Origin: an uncultured Clostridia bacterium
Lineage (GTDB): Bacteria; Bacillota; Clostridia; TANB77; CAG-508
NCBI GenBank assembly: GCA_947627595.1
Contig: CANQWQ010000003.1
Span: 18,024 to 82,023 of the forward strand
DNA length: 64,000 nucleotides
Direction: 5' to 3'
Shown: in pieces, positions 8,515-17,810 of the stretch
Position numbering within the stretch: the first letter of the stretch is position 1
Layout of the letters: each line of letters opens with the position of its first letter
Notes under the pieces: generated by a model
Told to the model about the DNA's origin: nothing
The model's database searches: none
The model's input: only the letters and a program-made list of their open reading frames with translations
Position numbers and translations under genes: made by a program

Positions 8515-9027
8515 ATTATAAAACAAGAATTGCCTATTAACAGACAAATAAGAGAAAAAGAAGTTCAAGTAATTGACGAAGATGGCGAAAAACTAGGAGT
8601 TCTTCCTATCGAAGAAGCAATTGAGAAGGCAGAAGACAAAAACTTAGACTTAGTTTTAGTTGCTCCACAAGCTAGTCCAGCAGTTTGTAAGATTATGAAC
8701 TATGGAAAATATAAGTTTGAGCAAGCTAAAAAAGAAAAAGAATCTAGAAAGAACCAAAAGGCAGTGGAACTTAAAGAAATTAGAGTTACTCCTAATATAG
8801 GTGCTCATGATTTTGAATTTAAAAGTAGAAATGCTAGAAGTTTCCTAGAATCAGGAAATAAAGTTAAAATTACTTTGAGATTTAGAGGAAGAGAACTTAA
8901 TAATATTAAATTAGGAGAAGATACTTTAAACAAATTTATTACAGACCTAGAAGATATTGCTGTTCCTGAGAAAAAGCCTTTGTTAGAAGGTAAAAACTTA
9001 TTTATTATTTTGGCTAAAAAGGCTTAA
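8515..9027 (+). CDS. infC: translation initiation factor IF-3
   Basis: A 170-aa IF-3 that keeps 50S subunits from joining prematurely and checks the start codon. Seen: REKEVQVIDEDGEKLGVLP, YGKYKFEQAKKEKESRKNQK in the linker, and KVKITLRFRGRE in the C-terminal domain. I start it at ATT 8515, six bases after GGAGG. This gives an N-terminus (M)IKQELPINRQIREKEV like its relatives. An AUU start is the known self-regulating feature of infC in E. coli. The alternative TTG at 8530 lies about 21 nt from the ribosome binding site. It is first in an operon with rpmI and rplT. Confidence 0.93.
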   Translation: MIKQELPINRQIREKEVQVIDEDGEKLGVLPIEEAIEKAEDKNLDLVLVAPQASPAVCKIMNYGKYKFEQAKKEKESRKNQKAVELKEIRVTPNIGAHDFEFKSRNARSFLESGNKVKITLRFRGRELNNIKLGEDTLNKFITDLEDIAVPEKKPLLEGKNLFIILAKKA

Positions 9028-9081
9028 ATAATAATTATACTTAAAACTTATGATGTTTTGGAAACAGAAAGGAGAAAGAAA

Positions 9082-9282
9082 ATGCCAAAATTAAAAACAA
9101 ACAAAGCAGCTAGTAAAAGATATGGTTTTACTGGAACTGGAAAAGTAAAAAGAACAAAAGCTAATAGAAGACACTTATTAGCAAATAAAACAAAGAGACA
9201 AAAATTAACAGCTAGAGTACAAGACGGAATGGTAAGCAAGACTTACAATGAACATGTTAAAAAATTATTACCATATCAATAG
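9082..9282 (+). CDS. rpmI: 50S ribosomal protein L35
   Basis: A 66-aa basic protein beginning [20 protein letters not shown], the usual L35 N-terminus. The ATG at 9082 follows AAAGGAG at about 8 nt; in-frame sequence upstream is not part of the protein. It is the second gene of the infC operon and a component of the large ribosomal subunit. Confidence 0.97.
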   Translation: MPKLKTNKAASKRYGFTGTGKVKRTKANRRHLLANKTKRQKLTARVQDGMVSKTYNEHVKKLLPYQ

Positions 9283-9317
9283 AATTTAAGAATTGGAATT
9301 AAGGAGGAAAATATAAA

Positions 9318-9668
9318 ATGGCAAGAGTTAAAACAGCTAGAACAACTAGAGCTAGACATAAAAAAGTTATTAAACAAGCAAAAGGTTATTTTGGTGCTAA
9401 ACATTACAGATATAGAATGGCTAAACAAGCAGTTATGAAATCTGGAATGTATGCTTATGTTGGAAGAAAAGATAAAAAGAGCAATTTCAGAAAATTATGG
9501 ATTACTAGAATTAACGCTGCAGCAAGAGCTAACGGAGTTACTTATAGTAATTTAATCGCAGGATTAAAGAAAGCTAACGTTACAATTAACAGAAAAATGC
9601 TTGCTGAAATAGCAGTATCTGATCCAAAAGCTTTTACAGAAATCGTAGAAGTTGCTAAAAAAGCTTAA
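9318..9668 (+). CDS. rplT: 50S ribosomal protein L20
   Basis: A 116-aa protein with the L20 signature [20 protein letters not shown] and [17 protein letters not shown]. It binds 23S rRNA early in assembly, and in Bacillus it represses its own operon through the leader. Last gene of the infC-rpmI-rplT operon. GGAGG lies 8 nt before the ATG, and two hairpins follow. Confidence 0.97.
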   Translation: MARVKTARTTRARHKKVIKQAKGYFGAKHYRYRMAKQAVMKSGMYAYVGRKDKKSNFRKLWITRINAAARANGVTYSNLIAGLKKANVTINRKMLAEIAVSDPKAFTEIVEVAKKA

Positions 9669-9685
9669 GAATAAAACAAAAATGG

Positions 9686-9717
9686 AACACTTGAAATTAC
9701 AAGTGTTTTATTTTTTT
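9686..9717 (+). terminator. terminator after rplT
   Basis: AACACTTG pairs with CAAGTGTT, followed by a run of T. Confidence 0.85.
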
Positions 9718-9728
9718 GTCTTTTAAAG

Positions 9729-9776
9729 GAAACTATTCTAAATTTTTATCGAAAAATTTGGATAGTTTCTTTTTTT
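9729..9776 (+). terminator. second long hairpin after rplT
   Basis: GAAACTATTCTAAATTTTT pairs almost fully with AAAAATTTGGATAGTTTC, with a short loop and a seven-T tail. It separates the rplT operon from spoIIGA. Confidence 0.8.
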
Positions 9777-9830
9777 CGCCATTATGATATGACATTTTTT
9801 TGAAAATAAGAGTTCTATAATATTTAAAGA

Positions 9831-10620
9831 ATGATAGTTTATGTTGATGTTATATTTTTAGAAAATTTGATTTTAGATTCTATAATTTTGCTTGCAACAG
9901 GAATTATTTGCAATAGAAAAATTAGTGTCTTTAAAATAGCTGTAGCAAGTATAATTGGAAGCTTATATACAATATTTAGTTGGTTTATAAAAAAAGATTT
10001 TATAATCTTTAAAATAATTATTTCACTTATTTTAGTATTAATAAGTTTTGGGTTTGATAGTAGAAAAAGCTTTTTGAAAAATTTAGGAGTTTTTTATTTA
10101 ACATCAATTACATTTGGAGGAAGTGCATTTTTATTAATGTTCTCAATAAACCCTGAAAAATTAAAATTTAGCTCAGGTCATTTTCTAGGATTCTATCCAA
10201 TAAAAATTGCAATAGTTCGGTGGAATATTAGGCTTTTTCTTAATTACTATAGTTCAAAAAAATCTTGTTAAAAAATTCTCTAAATTATGCAACATAGAAA
10301 TTTTTTATAATAATAAAATTCTTAAAATAAAAGCATTAGTTGATTCTGGAAATTTACTTAGAGAGCCAATTTCAAATTTACCGGTAATAATTGTAGAAAA
10401 ATTGGCTTTAAAAGAGTTAGTAGATGATTCTACTTTAGAAAATATAGATAATATAAAAATTCCTTTTTCTTCTTTAGGAAACAATAATGGCTTATTAAGT
10501 GGATTTAAGCCTGATTACATAAAAGTTTATACAGAAAATGACTGTTTAAAAAAAGAAGTCATCATAGGAATTTATAACGAAAGTTTTTCAAGTAATTATA
10601 ATGCAATAATTGGTTTATAG
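9831..10620 (+). CDS. spoIIGA: sporulation aspartic protease SpoIIGA, read through one CGG +1 site
   Basis: Read as 262 aa. The N-terminal half has about five transmembrane helices and starts with YVDVIFLENLILDSIILL, like SpoIIGA. The C-terminal half carries the aspartic protease motif LVDSGNLLREPI and ends NAIIGL. Both halves are needed for one protein; they are joined by skipping C10218 (GTT-C-GGT), giving AIVVGGILGFF. The 790 bases minus 1 make 263 codons. SpoIIGA cleaves pro-SigE in the mother cell and lies directly upstream of sigE, as here. Slightly shorter than Bacillus SpoIIGA (about 309 aa). Confidence 0.88.
10218..10221 (+). other. CGGT +1 recoding site, spoIIGA
   Basis: GTT-C-GGT. 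The zero frame runs only to a TAA at 10269-10271. The shifted frame leads to the catalytic DSG domain. Confidence 0.8.
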
Positions 10621-10663
10621 GCTAAACCTTTAAAAACCTAAATTTATTTTAAGGAGACAAAAT

Positions 10664-11395
10664 ATGAATTTATTAAAGTTTTTGAAAGATAAAATTTTAG
10701 AGATTTATCAAAAATATTTTGAGCGAGATAAAATAACCAAGTTTCCAATTTTTTATATTAAAGGAACTCAAACATTACCGCCACCACTTGATCCTAAGGA
10801 AGAAGAAAAAATTTTAAAAGATTTAGATAATAATGAAAATGCAAAACAAATTCTTGCTCAAAGAAATTTAAGGCTTGTGGTTTATATTGCTAAGAAATTT
10901 GAAAATACGGGAATGGACTTAGAAGATTTAATTTCTGTTGGAACTATTGGACTTATGAAAGCTATTAATACGTTTAATGTAGGAAAGAATATAAAGCTTG
11001 CAACATATGCGTCTAGATGTATTGAAAATGAGATTTTAATGCAACTTAGAAGAACAACTAAAATTAAGACAGAAGTTTCAATTGACGAACCACTAAATAA
11101 AGATGGAGATGGAAATGAATTATTACTTTCAGATATTTTAGGGACAGATGGAGATATTACTTCTAAACGAATTGAAGATGAAACAGATAGAAAGCTTTTA
11201 AGAGCAGCGATTGAAAAATTGAGCAATAGAGAAAAAGAAATCATGGAGCTAAGATTTGGTGCAAGATTAGAGGGAAAAGAAAAGACACAAAAAGAAGTTG
11301 CAGATATGCTTGGAATTTCTCAAAGTTATATTTCGAGAATTGAGAAAAAAATTATGAAAAAAATGAAGAAAGATATATTGAGTAAAACAGGTTAA
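10664..11395 (+). CDS. sigE: RNA polymerase sporulation sigma factor SigE (pro-form)
   Basis: A 243-aa sigma-70 family factor, the early mother-cell sigma. An N-terminal pro-sequence of about 25-30 residues precedes region 2 ([34 protein letters not shown]). The C-terminal helix-turn-helix is [20 protein letters not shown]. It follows spoIIGA, whose product should process it, by 43 bp with AAGGAG before the ATG. No internal CGG codon. Confidence 0.95.
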   Translation: MNLLKFLKDKILEIYQKYFERDKITKFPIFYIKGTQTLPPPLDPKEEEKILKDLDNNENAKQILAQRNLRLVVYIAKKFENTGMDLEDLISVGTIGLMKAINTFNVGKNIKLATYASRCIENEILMQLRRTTKIKTEVSIDEPLNKDGDGNELLLSDILGTDGDITSKRIEDETDRKLLRAAIEKLSNREKEIMELRFGARLEGKEKTQKEVADMLGISQSYISRIEKKIMKKMKKDILSKTG

Positions 11396-11435
11396 TATGA
11401 TAAAATATTCTATCATATATGTAGGAGTAAAAAAT

Positions 11436-13598
11436 ATGGTAGAAGATCGAATATATCCTTGTTATATCAATGGAAAGCTGTATTTTGAAAAAACAGATTT
11501 TGATGAGCTTTTAAAAGAACAAGCAGAAAGAATTGTAGAATCATTAGAAGATATTTTGAATGATCCTAAAACAGCTTTGTATAATGATGAAAAATTTAGA
11601 ACTTATATTGAAGATGTTAAATCTGGAAGAATTGATAAAATTTTTAGCCCAGAAAATCAAATGTATAGAACTAGATTTGATTATGCAGTTTTAAAATTTG
11701 GAAGTTATGAATTTGTTCAAAGATTAATGATTAATTCAGATGACGAAGCTAGAGAAGGATATTTAAAAGAATTAGATGATAGAGTTTATATGATTCAAAA
11801 TGCTTTACTAAGCTTTGGCTATGATAGAAAAAGTGGACTTCAAACTCCTGATTATACAGAAAATCTACAAAAAATTTATATTAATTTTATAGAAAATTTT
11901 GCTCCTCAGAGATTATTAAGTTATACTGGCGAAAATATTAATTTTACTATGATTGAAGGAATGTGTCTTTTAAAAAGTGTAAGTAATGACACTCTTGAGT
12001 ACTTAGAACTTTATGACCATTTTATGAATTTAAATAATATATATCAAATCGATAAAATAAAACAGGTTTTAGATCTTTATTTAAAACTTATAACTGAAAC
12101 AGATATTAAAAAACAAAATGAGCTTTTAGAACAAATAGATTCTATTACTAGAGATGGAATGAATCTTCATGGTTCTAATATTGCTTTATTAAACTTGTCA
12201 AACGAAAAATCACCTCAAACTATGAATCAAATGATTGACTCAATCCTTATGACTCTTGGGTTTTATGATTATGATGAAAGATGTGATATTTCTCAGGTTG
12301 TTGATTTATTGATTCAAAAGATTTCATGTCGATATGATGGTAGCAAAGTAGAAAGAGAAAAAAGCGTTATTGATGATAATATAGTACATAAATTAGTTCA
12401 GTTATCTAGGCTAAGTGCTTTGCCAGAAGAAGAGGCAAAAAAGATAAATGATTTTCTAGATAGATATTTTGGAAAAGATACTATTGAAGAACCTGATATG
12501 TCTAAATTTGATAAAAAAATTGCTGAGAAAGAAAAATTTTCACCTCAAGAAGTGTTAGATTTTTTCGGTTCAGTAATGAAAAAATCTGTTAGAGATAGAG
12601 AAGTGCCAATAAAATATATAGAATTTTTTATAGCTAAATTTGTAGAAAATGATTTAAGTTTTACGGGTAATCTTACTTTTTCTCAAAGAATGATGATTAT
12701 GGAACAGTTTGGTTCATATAAATCTAGACAATTAGTTGGAGATAAAAACTTTATTACTTTTTCAGACAATTTTATTGATGTCGAAAAAGGAAAATCAATA
12801 ATCGGGCATCATCAAAAAGGATTTATAAAATTAAGACCTATTTTCTATAAAAATGTTACTTTAACTTCAATTGTAAATCTTGTTACGACTTTTCATGAAT
12901 TAAGACATGATATGCAACAACAAGCATTAGATGAAGAAAAATTTGATCATATGACTTATATGATGCAAAAAGAAGCTATTTTTAAAAGACTTGATCATAA
13001 GTTTTATTCTAGAAATTATGATTCAATGTATGAAGAAGTTGATGCAGAATATTTTGCTGTAAAAACTGTGCGTAGTTTATTAGCAACTTTACCATTTGAT
13101 GAAGGCTTTCGTGAAAGTGAAGAATATTCAAAAATTATTGGAGTTTTAGATGAAAAATCTGAAAATATCAGAAAATATTTTGAAAAATCAAAAGTTAAAG
13201 AAGTAGAAGATGGAAAAATAGCTGATGTTGAGATGGCTTTTGATGAAGTAATGGTAAAACATCCAGATATATTAGAAGATATTCCTATTTTGAAAATAGA
13301 ATATAATGATGATGGAAGTAGAAAACCTCTTAAACAGATATTTGAAGAATTTCTTGTTTCAATGGGAGAAAAAGAAAATAGAATAGGAAATTACGATATT
13401 TATAAACATATATTCTTTTCTAGAGCTGGAATAGAGCCAGAACAATTAGATAGTTTAAAACAAGTTCAAATTCCTGAAGATTTTCCAGACTCTGTTAAAA
13501 GAGCAGTAACTAAGCTTAGAGAGATAGTTGTTTCAAGAGAAATTCCAACTCAGACTATTGATGAAGTTGAAGAAAAAGATGATTTAGAACTTGAATAA
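11436..13598 (+). CDS. large protein with an HExxH zinc-peptidase-like motif
   Basis: The product has 720 aa and I do not recognise the family. No signal peptide or membrane segment is visible, so it is probably cytoplasmic. The first 450 residues are helical and acidic. Then comes TTFHELRHDMQQQ, an HExxH motif, followed about 45 residues later by MYEEVDAEYFAVKT. The spacing fits a zincin with a third glutamate ligand. The start is the ATG at 11436, with TAGGAG about 8 nt upstream. It separates sigE from sigG, which are usually neighbours in Firmicutes, so a link to sporulation is plausible but unproven. Confidence 0.6.
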   Translation: MVEDRIYPCYINGKLYFEKTDFDELLKEQAERIVESLEDILNDPKTALYNDEKFRTYIEDVKSGRIDKIFSPENQMYRTRFDYAVLKFGSYEFVQRLMINSDDEAREGYLKELDDRVYMIQNALLSFGYDRKSGLQTPDYTENLQKIYINFIENFAPQRLLSYTGENINFTMIEGMCLLKSVSNDTLEYLELYDHFMNLNNIYQIDKIKQVLDLYLKLITETDIKKQNELLEQIDSITRDGMNLHGSNIALLNLSNEKSPQTMNQMIDSILMTLGFYDYDERCDISQVVDLLIQKISCRYDGSKVEREKSVIDDNIVHKLVQLSRLSALPEEEAKKINDFLDRYFGKDTIEEPDMSKFDKKIAEKEKFSPQEVLDFFGSVMKKSVRDREVPIKYIEFFIAKFVENDLSFTGNLTFSQRMMIMEQFGSYKSRQLVGDKNFITFSDNFIDVEKGKSIIGHHQKGFIKLRPIFYKNVTLTSIVNLVTTFHELRHDMQQQALDEEKFDHMTYMMQKEAIFKRLDHKFYSRNYDSMYEEVDAEYFAVKTVRSLLATLPFDEGFRESEEYSKIIGVLDEKSENIRKYFEKSKVKEVEDGKIADVEMAFDEVMVKHPDILEDIPILKIEYNDDGSRKPLKQIFEEFLVSMGEKENRIGNYDIYKHIFFSRAGIEPEQLDSLKQVQIPEDFPDSVKRAVTKLREIVVSREIPTQTIDEVEEKDDLELE

Positions 13599-13603
13599 AA
13601 TAA

Positions 13604-13632
13604 AAATTCCTCTAGATACTAGAGGAATTTTT
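13604..13632. terminator. bidirectional terminator between the HExxH gene and sigG
   Basis: AAAATTCCTCTAG pairs with CTAGAGGAATTTT, with A and T tails on both sides, between convergent genes. Confidence 0.85.
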
Positions 13633-13639
13633 TGTAAAG

Positions 13640-14415
13640 CTATTTATAAAGGCGTTTTATGTGAAGTAAAGCGCTTTTTTCAATTCTCGAAACTTGTGCT
13701 TGTGAAATTCCAATTTCTTCAGCTACTTCCATTTGTGTTCTTCCGCTTGAAAAACCTTTTATCGATAATTGTTTTTTCTTTATCAGATAAATGTTTTATT
13801 GCTTCTGAAATTGTAATAGCTTCAGCCCAATTTTCATCAGTGTTTTTCTTATCTTTAACTTGATCCATAATAAAAATTTGGTCACTATTATCATTATAAA
13901 CAGGCTCTTGAAGAGAAATAGGATCTTGAATTGCATCTAAACTCATTGCAACATCTTCTTTGTCAACCCCTAAGTCTTTAGCAATTTCCTCGATAGTTGG
14001 TTCTTTAGTATTTTCTTTTAAAAGTTTTTCTTTAGACTGTAGAACTTTATAAGCTAAATCTCTTATAGAGCGGCTAACTCTAACCATATTATTATCTCTT
14101 AAATATCTTCTGATTTCTCCGATAATCATTGGAACACAATATGTGCTCATTTGAACATCTAAGTTAATATTAAAGTTATCAATAGCTTTAATTAATCCTA
14201 CAACCCCAACTTGGAATAGGTCATCAGGATTTTCTCCTCTTGTACTAAACCTTTGAACAATACTTAAAACTAATCTTAAATTTCCGATTTATTAGTTCTT
14301 CACGTGCATTTTTATCTCCATTTTTCATTTTTAAAAATAATTCTTTATTTTGGGCAGCATCTAATTTTGGCAATTTTGAAGTATTGATATTAGCAATCTC
14401 AACTTTATTTATCAT
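13640..14415 (-). CDS. sigG: forespore sigma factor SigG, read through two CGG +1 sites
   Basis: Read as 257 aa starting at the ATG ending at 14415: MINKVEIANINTSKLPKLDA, then region 2 (NLRLVLSIVQRFSTRGENP, DLFQVGVVGLIKAID), MSTYCVPMIIGEIRRYLRD, and the C-terminal helix-turn-helix RTQMEVAEEIGISQAQVSRI. The gene is broken at 14286 (AAT-C-GGA) and 13745 (AAG-C-GGA). Removing both Cs gives 774 bases, exactly 258 codons. It lies opposite to sigE. SigG drives late forespore genes, and the second site sits in the promoter-recognition helix-turn-helix region, so correct decoding is needed for a working factor. Confidence 0.92.
13742..13745 (-). other. CGGA +1 recoding site, sigG site 2
   Basis: On the minus strand AAG-C-GGA. 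The zero frame ends nine codons after the CGG. The shifted frame gives FFKGRTQMEVAEEIG. Confidence 0.82.
14283..14286 (-). other. CGGA +1 recoding site, sigG site 1
   Basis: On the minus strand AAT-C-GGA. The zero frame stops after 14 codons. The shifted frame gives ELINGNLRLVLSIVQRF. Confidence 0.82.
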
Positions 14416-14478
14416 AAATACTCCTTAAAAATTATTTAAGTAAAGTATTTCCAAAAATGAGAAAAAATATACTAAAAC

Positions 14479-14724
14479 TTAAGAATTAGCAAATTTAGAT
14501 TTTGTAGTAGCTAGTTTATTTGGTTCTGCTTCATCTGTTTGATACCAGCCTTTTTCTTTCATTAAGTTATAAATTTTATTTTGAATATTTAATTCTTCAT
14601 TTAATGCATTTTGAAATTGAGAATGAACATCTTGAGAAGTTGATTCAATCATTCCGTGCAAATATAAATCACAAACTCCTTTTACAATAAGCAAATGATT
14701 TTCCATTAAATCTTTATCTTCCAT
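14479..14724 (-). CDS. spore coat protein, CotF-like
   Basis: An 81-aa helical protein (about residues 5-65) with a C-terminal KGWYQTDEAEPNKL segment. The KGxYQ ending after a four-helix-type pattern is typical of clostridial CotF-family coat proteins. GGAGG lies about 6 nt before the ATG at 14724. It is the second gene of a two-gene unit with the 57-aa protein upstream. Confidence 0.65.
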   Translation of the reverse strand: MEDKDLMENHLLIVKGVCDLYLHGMIESTSQDVHSQFQNALNEELNIQNKIYNLMKEKGWYQTDEAEPNKLATTKSKFANS

Positions 14725-14733
14725 AATTCCTCC

Positions 14734-14907
14734 TTAAAGTAAATCTAAAAATTGATTAAATAAAGTTTCATGCTTTGTTTCAAGCTCCTTTAAATAATCT
14801 TTTAAAGCTTTGTCTTGCAATTGATTTGAAGTGTTGCAAGCACATTTTTTAAGAAATTGCTCATGACCTAAAGCATCTTCAACATATAAAAGTTCCTTAC
14901 TTGTCAA
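14734..14907 (-). CDS. small coat-associated helical protein
   Basis: A 57-aa protein starting at TTG 14907 with AAGGAGGAT about 8 nt upstream. The sequence runs LTSKELLYVEDALGHEQFLK and ends ETKHETLFNQFLDLL. Small proteins of this kind accompany CotF-like coat genes in Clostridia. It lies 9 bp upstream of the CotF-like gene, so the pair is an operon. Confidence 0.6.
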   Translation of the reverse strand: MTSKELLYVEDALGHEQFLKKCACNTSNQLQDKALKDYLKELETKHETLFNQFLDLL

Positions 14908-14932
14908 AGTTTTATCCTCCTTATATAAAAAA

Positions 14933-14961
14933 TGGGAAAAGGGGACAGTCCCTTTTTCCCA
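14933..14961. repeat. palindromic intergenic repeat, copy 1
   Basis: Arms TGGGAAAAGGG and CCCTTTTTCCCA around GACAGT. Two more copies lie at 30741 and 48852. This copy sits between the leader of the coat operon and the divergent glycosyltransferase gene. Confidence 0.8.
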
Positions 14962-15096
14962 TATTATTTACAAAAAATATATAAAATATGTATACAAAAT
15001 TTGAAACGAAAATGATGAATTAATTGTCTTATATATGAGATGTTTTTATTTGCTTAAAAGCCTTTAAAATTCTACGGAAATGGTAACGAATAAAAT

Positions 15097-15125
15097 TTGA
15101 CAAAGAACGAATTTGCTAGTATAAT
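15097..15125 (+). promoter_or_regulatory. consensus SigA promoter for the 15162 operon
   Basis: TTGACA, a 17-bp spacer and TATAAT: a perfect match, about 37 bp before the start codon. Confidence 0.85.
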
Positions 15126-15161
15126 TGTGAGTGATTGATATAATAGACAAGGAGCCTATTT

Positions 15162-16418
15162 ATGAAAAAAAAGATAAATTTTGGCATAGGTTTTATTACA
15201 GGCAGACCCAATGTATGCAATATTATAAATAATTATTATAAATTATTGTTAGAACAATTAGAAAATGCTGATGTTGAGGTAAATTTAACATTGTTTATTT
15301 TATTTGACTTAAAATATCAACATACAACTAGGATTGATTTTTATTGTATACTACCAGAGGTTTATAAAAAGATTAATATAAAATATATTACACCAGAAGA
15401 TATTGCCGAAACCAAAAAGAAAATAATGTCACAAAATGATCTTACAGCAGAAGAGGTAGACTTACTTATAGGTGAAGGATATGCAAAAGCTAGAAATACT
15501 ATACTTTGCTATGCTTTAAAAAAGAAAATAGATTATTTAATGTTTTGGGATGATGACGAATATCCTTTAGCTAATATTCCAACTAAAGAAGGACTTAAAT
15601 GGGTAAAACAATTTAATATTTTAGAACATATTAAAAATATTGAAAAAGCTGATATAACTTTTGGATATAGATGTGGAATGATGAACCCAATTCCATATAT
15701 TGAATATAATGATGAAATTACAGAAGAAGACTACCACAAATTTATTGATGGTCTTGAAAATGAGGTTGTAAACTGGGACATCATAAGCAATTTAAGAAAA
15801 CAAAATACTTGTATTTCATATGCAGATGAAGATATAGCTTCTGGAAAAAAAGGCTTAGAATATATAAAAGATGTTGGAACAAAAAACTTTATTTTAGCAT
15901 CAGGAATTTGTTTAAATTTAAGACATTTAGATAAAATTCCAGCATTTTATAATCCACCAAATGGGGGAAGAGGAGAAGATACATTTTTCTCATGTGCTTT
16001 AAAGGAAAAAGATGCTAAAGTTCTTAGAATCCCAACATATCATTTCCATGATTCATTTTTAAAATATACTAGATTAATGAAGGATGTTTTTCCAAAAAGA
16101 TTAACTTCAATCTCATTAGATGATTCTGGAATTGAACAAAGATTTTTGAAAACTACAATTGGTTGGACAAAATATAAACCACTTTTATATTATATAACAG
16201 ATAAAGAAAATTATAGAAAAATTATTAATAAAACTAAAGAAAACTTAGAAAATAGTGTTTTCAAAGTAAATACAGCTTTTGAAACATGCGACTTTTCTTG
16301 TTTATTAAATGTCTTAGATGAATATGATAGAAATGTTAAAAAGCACTATGCAGAATATGAAAGAACTACTGAGATCTGGGATAGACTAAAATATCAAGTA
16401 AGTAAGGATAATAATTAA
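15162..16418 (+). CDS. glycosyltransferase-like protein (GT-A fold)
   Basis: The product has 418 aa. The N-terminal part resembles nucleotide-sugar-binding GT-A enzymes: [10 protein letters not shown] at the start, then [19 protein letters not shown] followed by [18 protein letters not shown], where DDDE would be the metal-binding Dx[15 protein letters not shown] and [13 protein letters not shown] fit an acceptor and catalytic segment. No membrane segment is seen. The next gene, a sugar-type acetyltransferase, starts 2 bp after its stop, so both probably build or modify a surface glycan. Confidence 0.65.
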   Translation: MKKKINFGIGFITGRPNVCNIINNYYKLLLEQLENADVEVNLTLFILFDLKYQHTTRIDFYCILPEVYKKINIKYITPEDIAETKKKIMSQNDLTAEEVDLLIGEGYAKARNTILCYALKKKIDYLMFWDDDEYPLANIPTKEGLKWVKQFNILEHIKNIEKADITFGYRCGMMNPIPYIEYNDEITEEDYHKFIDGLENEVVNWDIISNLRKQNTCISYADEDIASGKKGLEYIKDVGTKNFILASGICLNLRHLDKIPAFYNPPNGGRGEDTFFSCALKEKDAKVLRIPTYHFHDSFLKYTRLMKDVFPKRLTSISLDDSGIEQRFLKTTIGWTKYKPLLYYITDKENYRKIINKTKENLENSVFKVNTAFETCDFSCLLNVLDEYDRNVKKHYAEYERTTEIWDRLKYQVSKDNN

Positions 16419-16419
16419 A

Positions 16420-17016
16420 ATGAAAAATTTAGTTAATAATTTTAAATATAAAAATACAAAAACAAAATTTATATGTTATAAACCATGTACTAAAATTATA
16501 GGAAAAAATGCTAAAATTGAAATAAAAAATAGGTTTGTATTTAATAAAAATTGGAATGAAAAAAGAGATTTAAGAAATACAATTCCAGGTTTATTTGAGC
16601 TAGGAAGTAATTCTAAATTAGTTGTTGACGATTTTAGAATTATGGCTGGATCAAAGGTTTGCGTAGAAGAAAATGCTGAATTAAAACTTGGAACAGGTTA
16701 TATGAATTATAGCTCAAATATAGAATGCTTTAAAAGTATTGAAATTGGAAATAATGTGTGCATTTCAGAAAATGTTCAAATTAGAGATTCAGATAATCAC
16801 ACAATAAAAGGAAAAGAAAATGATGTAACTAAGCCAATCATTATAAAAGATAATGTTTGGATTGGAATGGGAGCAATCATTTTAAAAGGTGTCACAATAG
16901 GGGAAGGAGCTATTATTGCAGCAGGTGCCGTAGTAAATAAAGATGTTCCACCACATTGCTTAGTTGGAGGAGTTCCAGCAAAAGTTATAAAAGAAAATGT
17001 TGAATTTGTAAGATAA
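16420..17016 (+). CDS. hexapeptide-repeat acyltransferase
   Basis: The product has 198 aa. The C-terminal half is a left-handed beta-helix with hexapeptide repeats and the family end [20 protein letters not shown], then [11 protein letters not shown]. The catalytic His is likely the one in [10 protein letters not shown]. These are CoA-dependent O-acetyltransferases acting on sugars such as maltose, galactoside or capsular units. It is co-transcribed with the preceding glycosyltransferase. Confidence 0.85.
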   Translation: MKNLVNNFKYKNTKTKFICYKPCTKIIGKNAKIEIKNRFVFNKNWNEKRDLRNTIPGLFELGSNSKLVVDDFRIMAGSKVCVEENAELKLGTGYMNYSSNIECFKSIEIGNNVCISENVQIRDSDNHTIKGKENDVTKPIIIKDNVWIGMGAIILKGVTIGEGAIIAAGAVVNKDVPPHCLVGGVPAKVIKENVEFVR

Positions 17017-17021
17017 AAAAT

Positions 17022-17049
17022 AAAAATGTACCTATAAAGGTACATTTTT
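17022..17049. terminator. bidirectional terminator
   Basis: AAAAATGTACC pairs with GGTACATTTTT between convergent genes. Confidence 0.85.
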
Positions 17050-17052
17050 GTT

Positions 17053-17508
17053 TTATTTTAAATCTAATCTATATCTGATTTCATCACCTTGGACTTTTTC
17101 ATATCCATCATCATATTCTGAAAAACCATTTTTAGAGTAAAATGCTTTTGCACGTTCTAATCTGTGATATGTCTCTAAGAAAACATAGTCATATCCCATG
17201 TTTCTAGCATAATCTAAACATTGATTTAATAATTGTTGAGCAATTCCTTTTCCTCTATGAGATTCTTTTACATATATTTTTTTAAGTAATGCATGTTTAT
17301 CAGATACTTCAATGATTCCAGTAGTCCCAATAATTTCACCATTTTCCATGGCAACCCAAAGTCTATTATTTCCCATGATGTATTCATCATTTTCTGAATT
17401 TAAAATATTTTCGCTAAATTGATCAAAACCATATTCTCCTACAAGTATTTCATGCATTAAGTTATTAACATGATTTTTATAATCTTTTACATATTCTAAA
17501 ATCTCCAT
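17053..17508 (-). CDS. GNAT family N-acetyltransferase
   Basis: The product has 151 aa with the GNAT fold. LKKIYVKESHRGKGIAQQLL contains the acetyl-CoA pyrophosphate-binding R-x-x-G-x-G/A. It is followed by YDYVFLETYHRLERAKAFYS and NGFSEYDDGYEKV. The substrate is unknown. AAAGGAG lies before the ATG at 17508. It is the last gene of a minus-strand stretch with its own terminator. Confidence 0.85.
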   Translation of the reverse strand: MEILEYVKDYKNHVNNLMHEILVGEYGFDQFSENILNSENDEYIMGNNRLWVAMENGEIIGTTGIIEVSDKHALLKKIYVKESHRGKGIAQQLLNQCLDYARNMGYDYVFLETYHRLERAKAFYSKNGFSEYDDGYEKVQGDEIRYRLDLK

Positions 17509-17557
17509 TTTTTTAATGTTCTCCTTTTAATATATTTTGAATTTAGGCGCAAAAAAT

Positions 17558-17586
17558 GCGCGATAAACTATAGACTTTATACGCGC
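17558..17586. repeat. GC-capped hairpin upstream of the GNAT gene
   Basis: GCGCGATAAA pairs with TTTATACGCGC (one bulge) around CTATAGAC. A second short GCGCA/TGCGC stem lies next to it. In AT-rich surroundings this G+C-capped structure stands out. It may be a leader structure or terminator of the small reading frame upstream. Confidence 0.5.
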
Positions 17587-17640
17587 TTTTGAGAACTATG
17601 ATTTTAAAAACATATTAAAAGGTTAAAACTTAAAAATCAT

Positions 17641-17739
17641 TTATATTCTAGAAATTAGGCGATTAAGTCTATATTCTCTATTATTAAATTTTATCATATT
17701 CGGCCTACTGCCATCATCAGAATTATTCGATATAGACAT
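17641..17739 (-). CDS. 32-aa small open reading frame
   Basis: Begins MSISNNSDDGSRPNMIKFNN and ends LISRI. It starts at the ATG ending at 17739, with a strong AGAAGGTGAT ribosome binding site about 4 nt upstream. The peptide is polar and basic, with no membrane segment. The 302-bp gap between the GNAT gene and the GT2 gene holds only this frame and the hairpin at 17558. I do not recognise it; the ribosome binding site is the main support. Confidence 0.4.
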   Translation of the reverse strand: MSISNNSDDGSRPNMIKFNNREYRLNRLISRI

Positions 17740-17810
17740 TAAATCACCTTCTTTCAAAAATTTTAAAACTATAATATAAGTATACCAGATGAACTTAAAT
17801 ATTTCAATAC

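Noticed and set aside
10381-10392. CCGGTAAT in spoIIGA as another CGG site
   Set aside because: The frame reads CCG-GTA there, so CGG is not a codon and no shift is needed.
13591-13863. Plus-strand open frame over the 3' part of sigG
   Set aside because: It is antisense to the conserved sigG region 4 and has no ribosome binding site.
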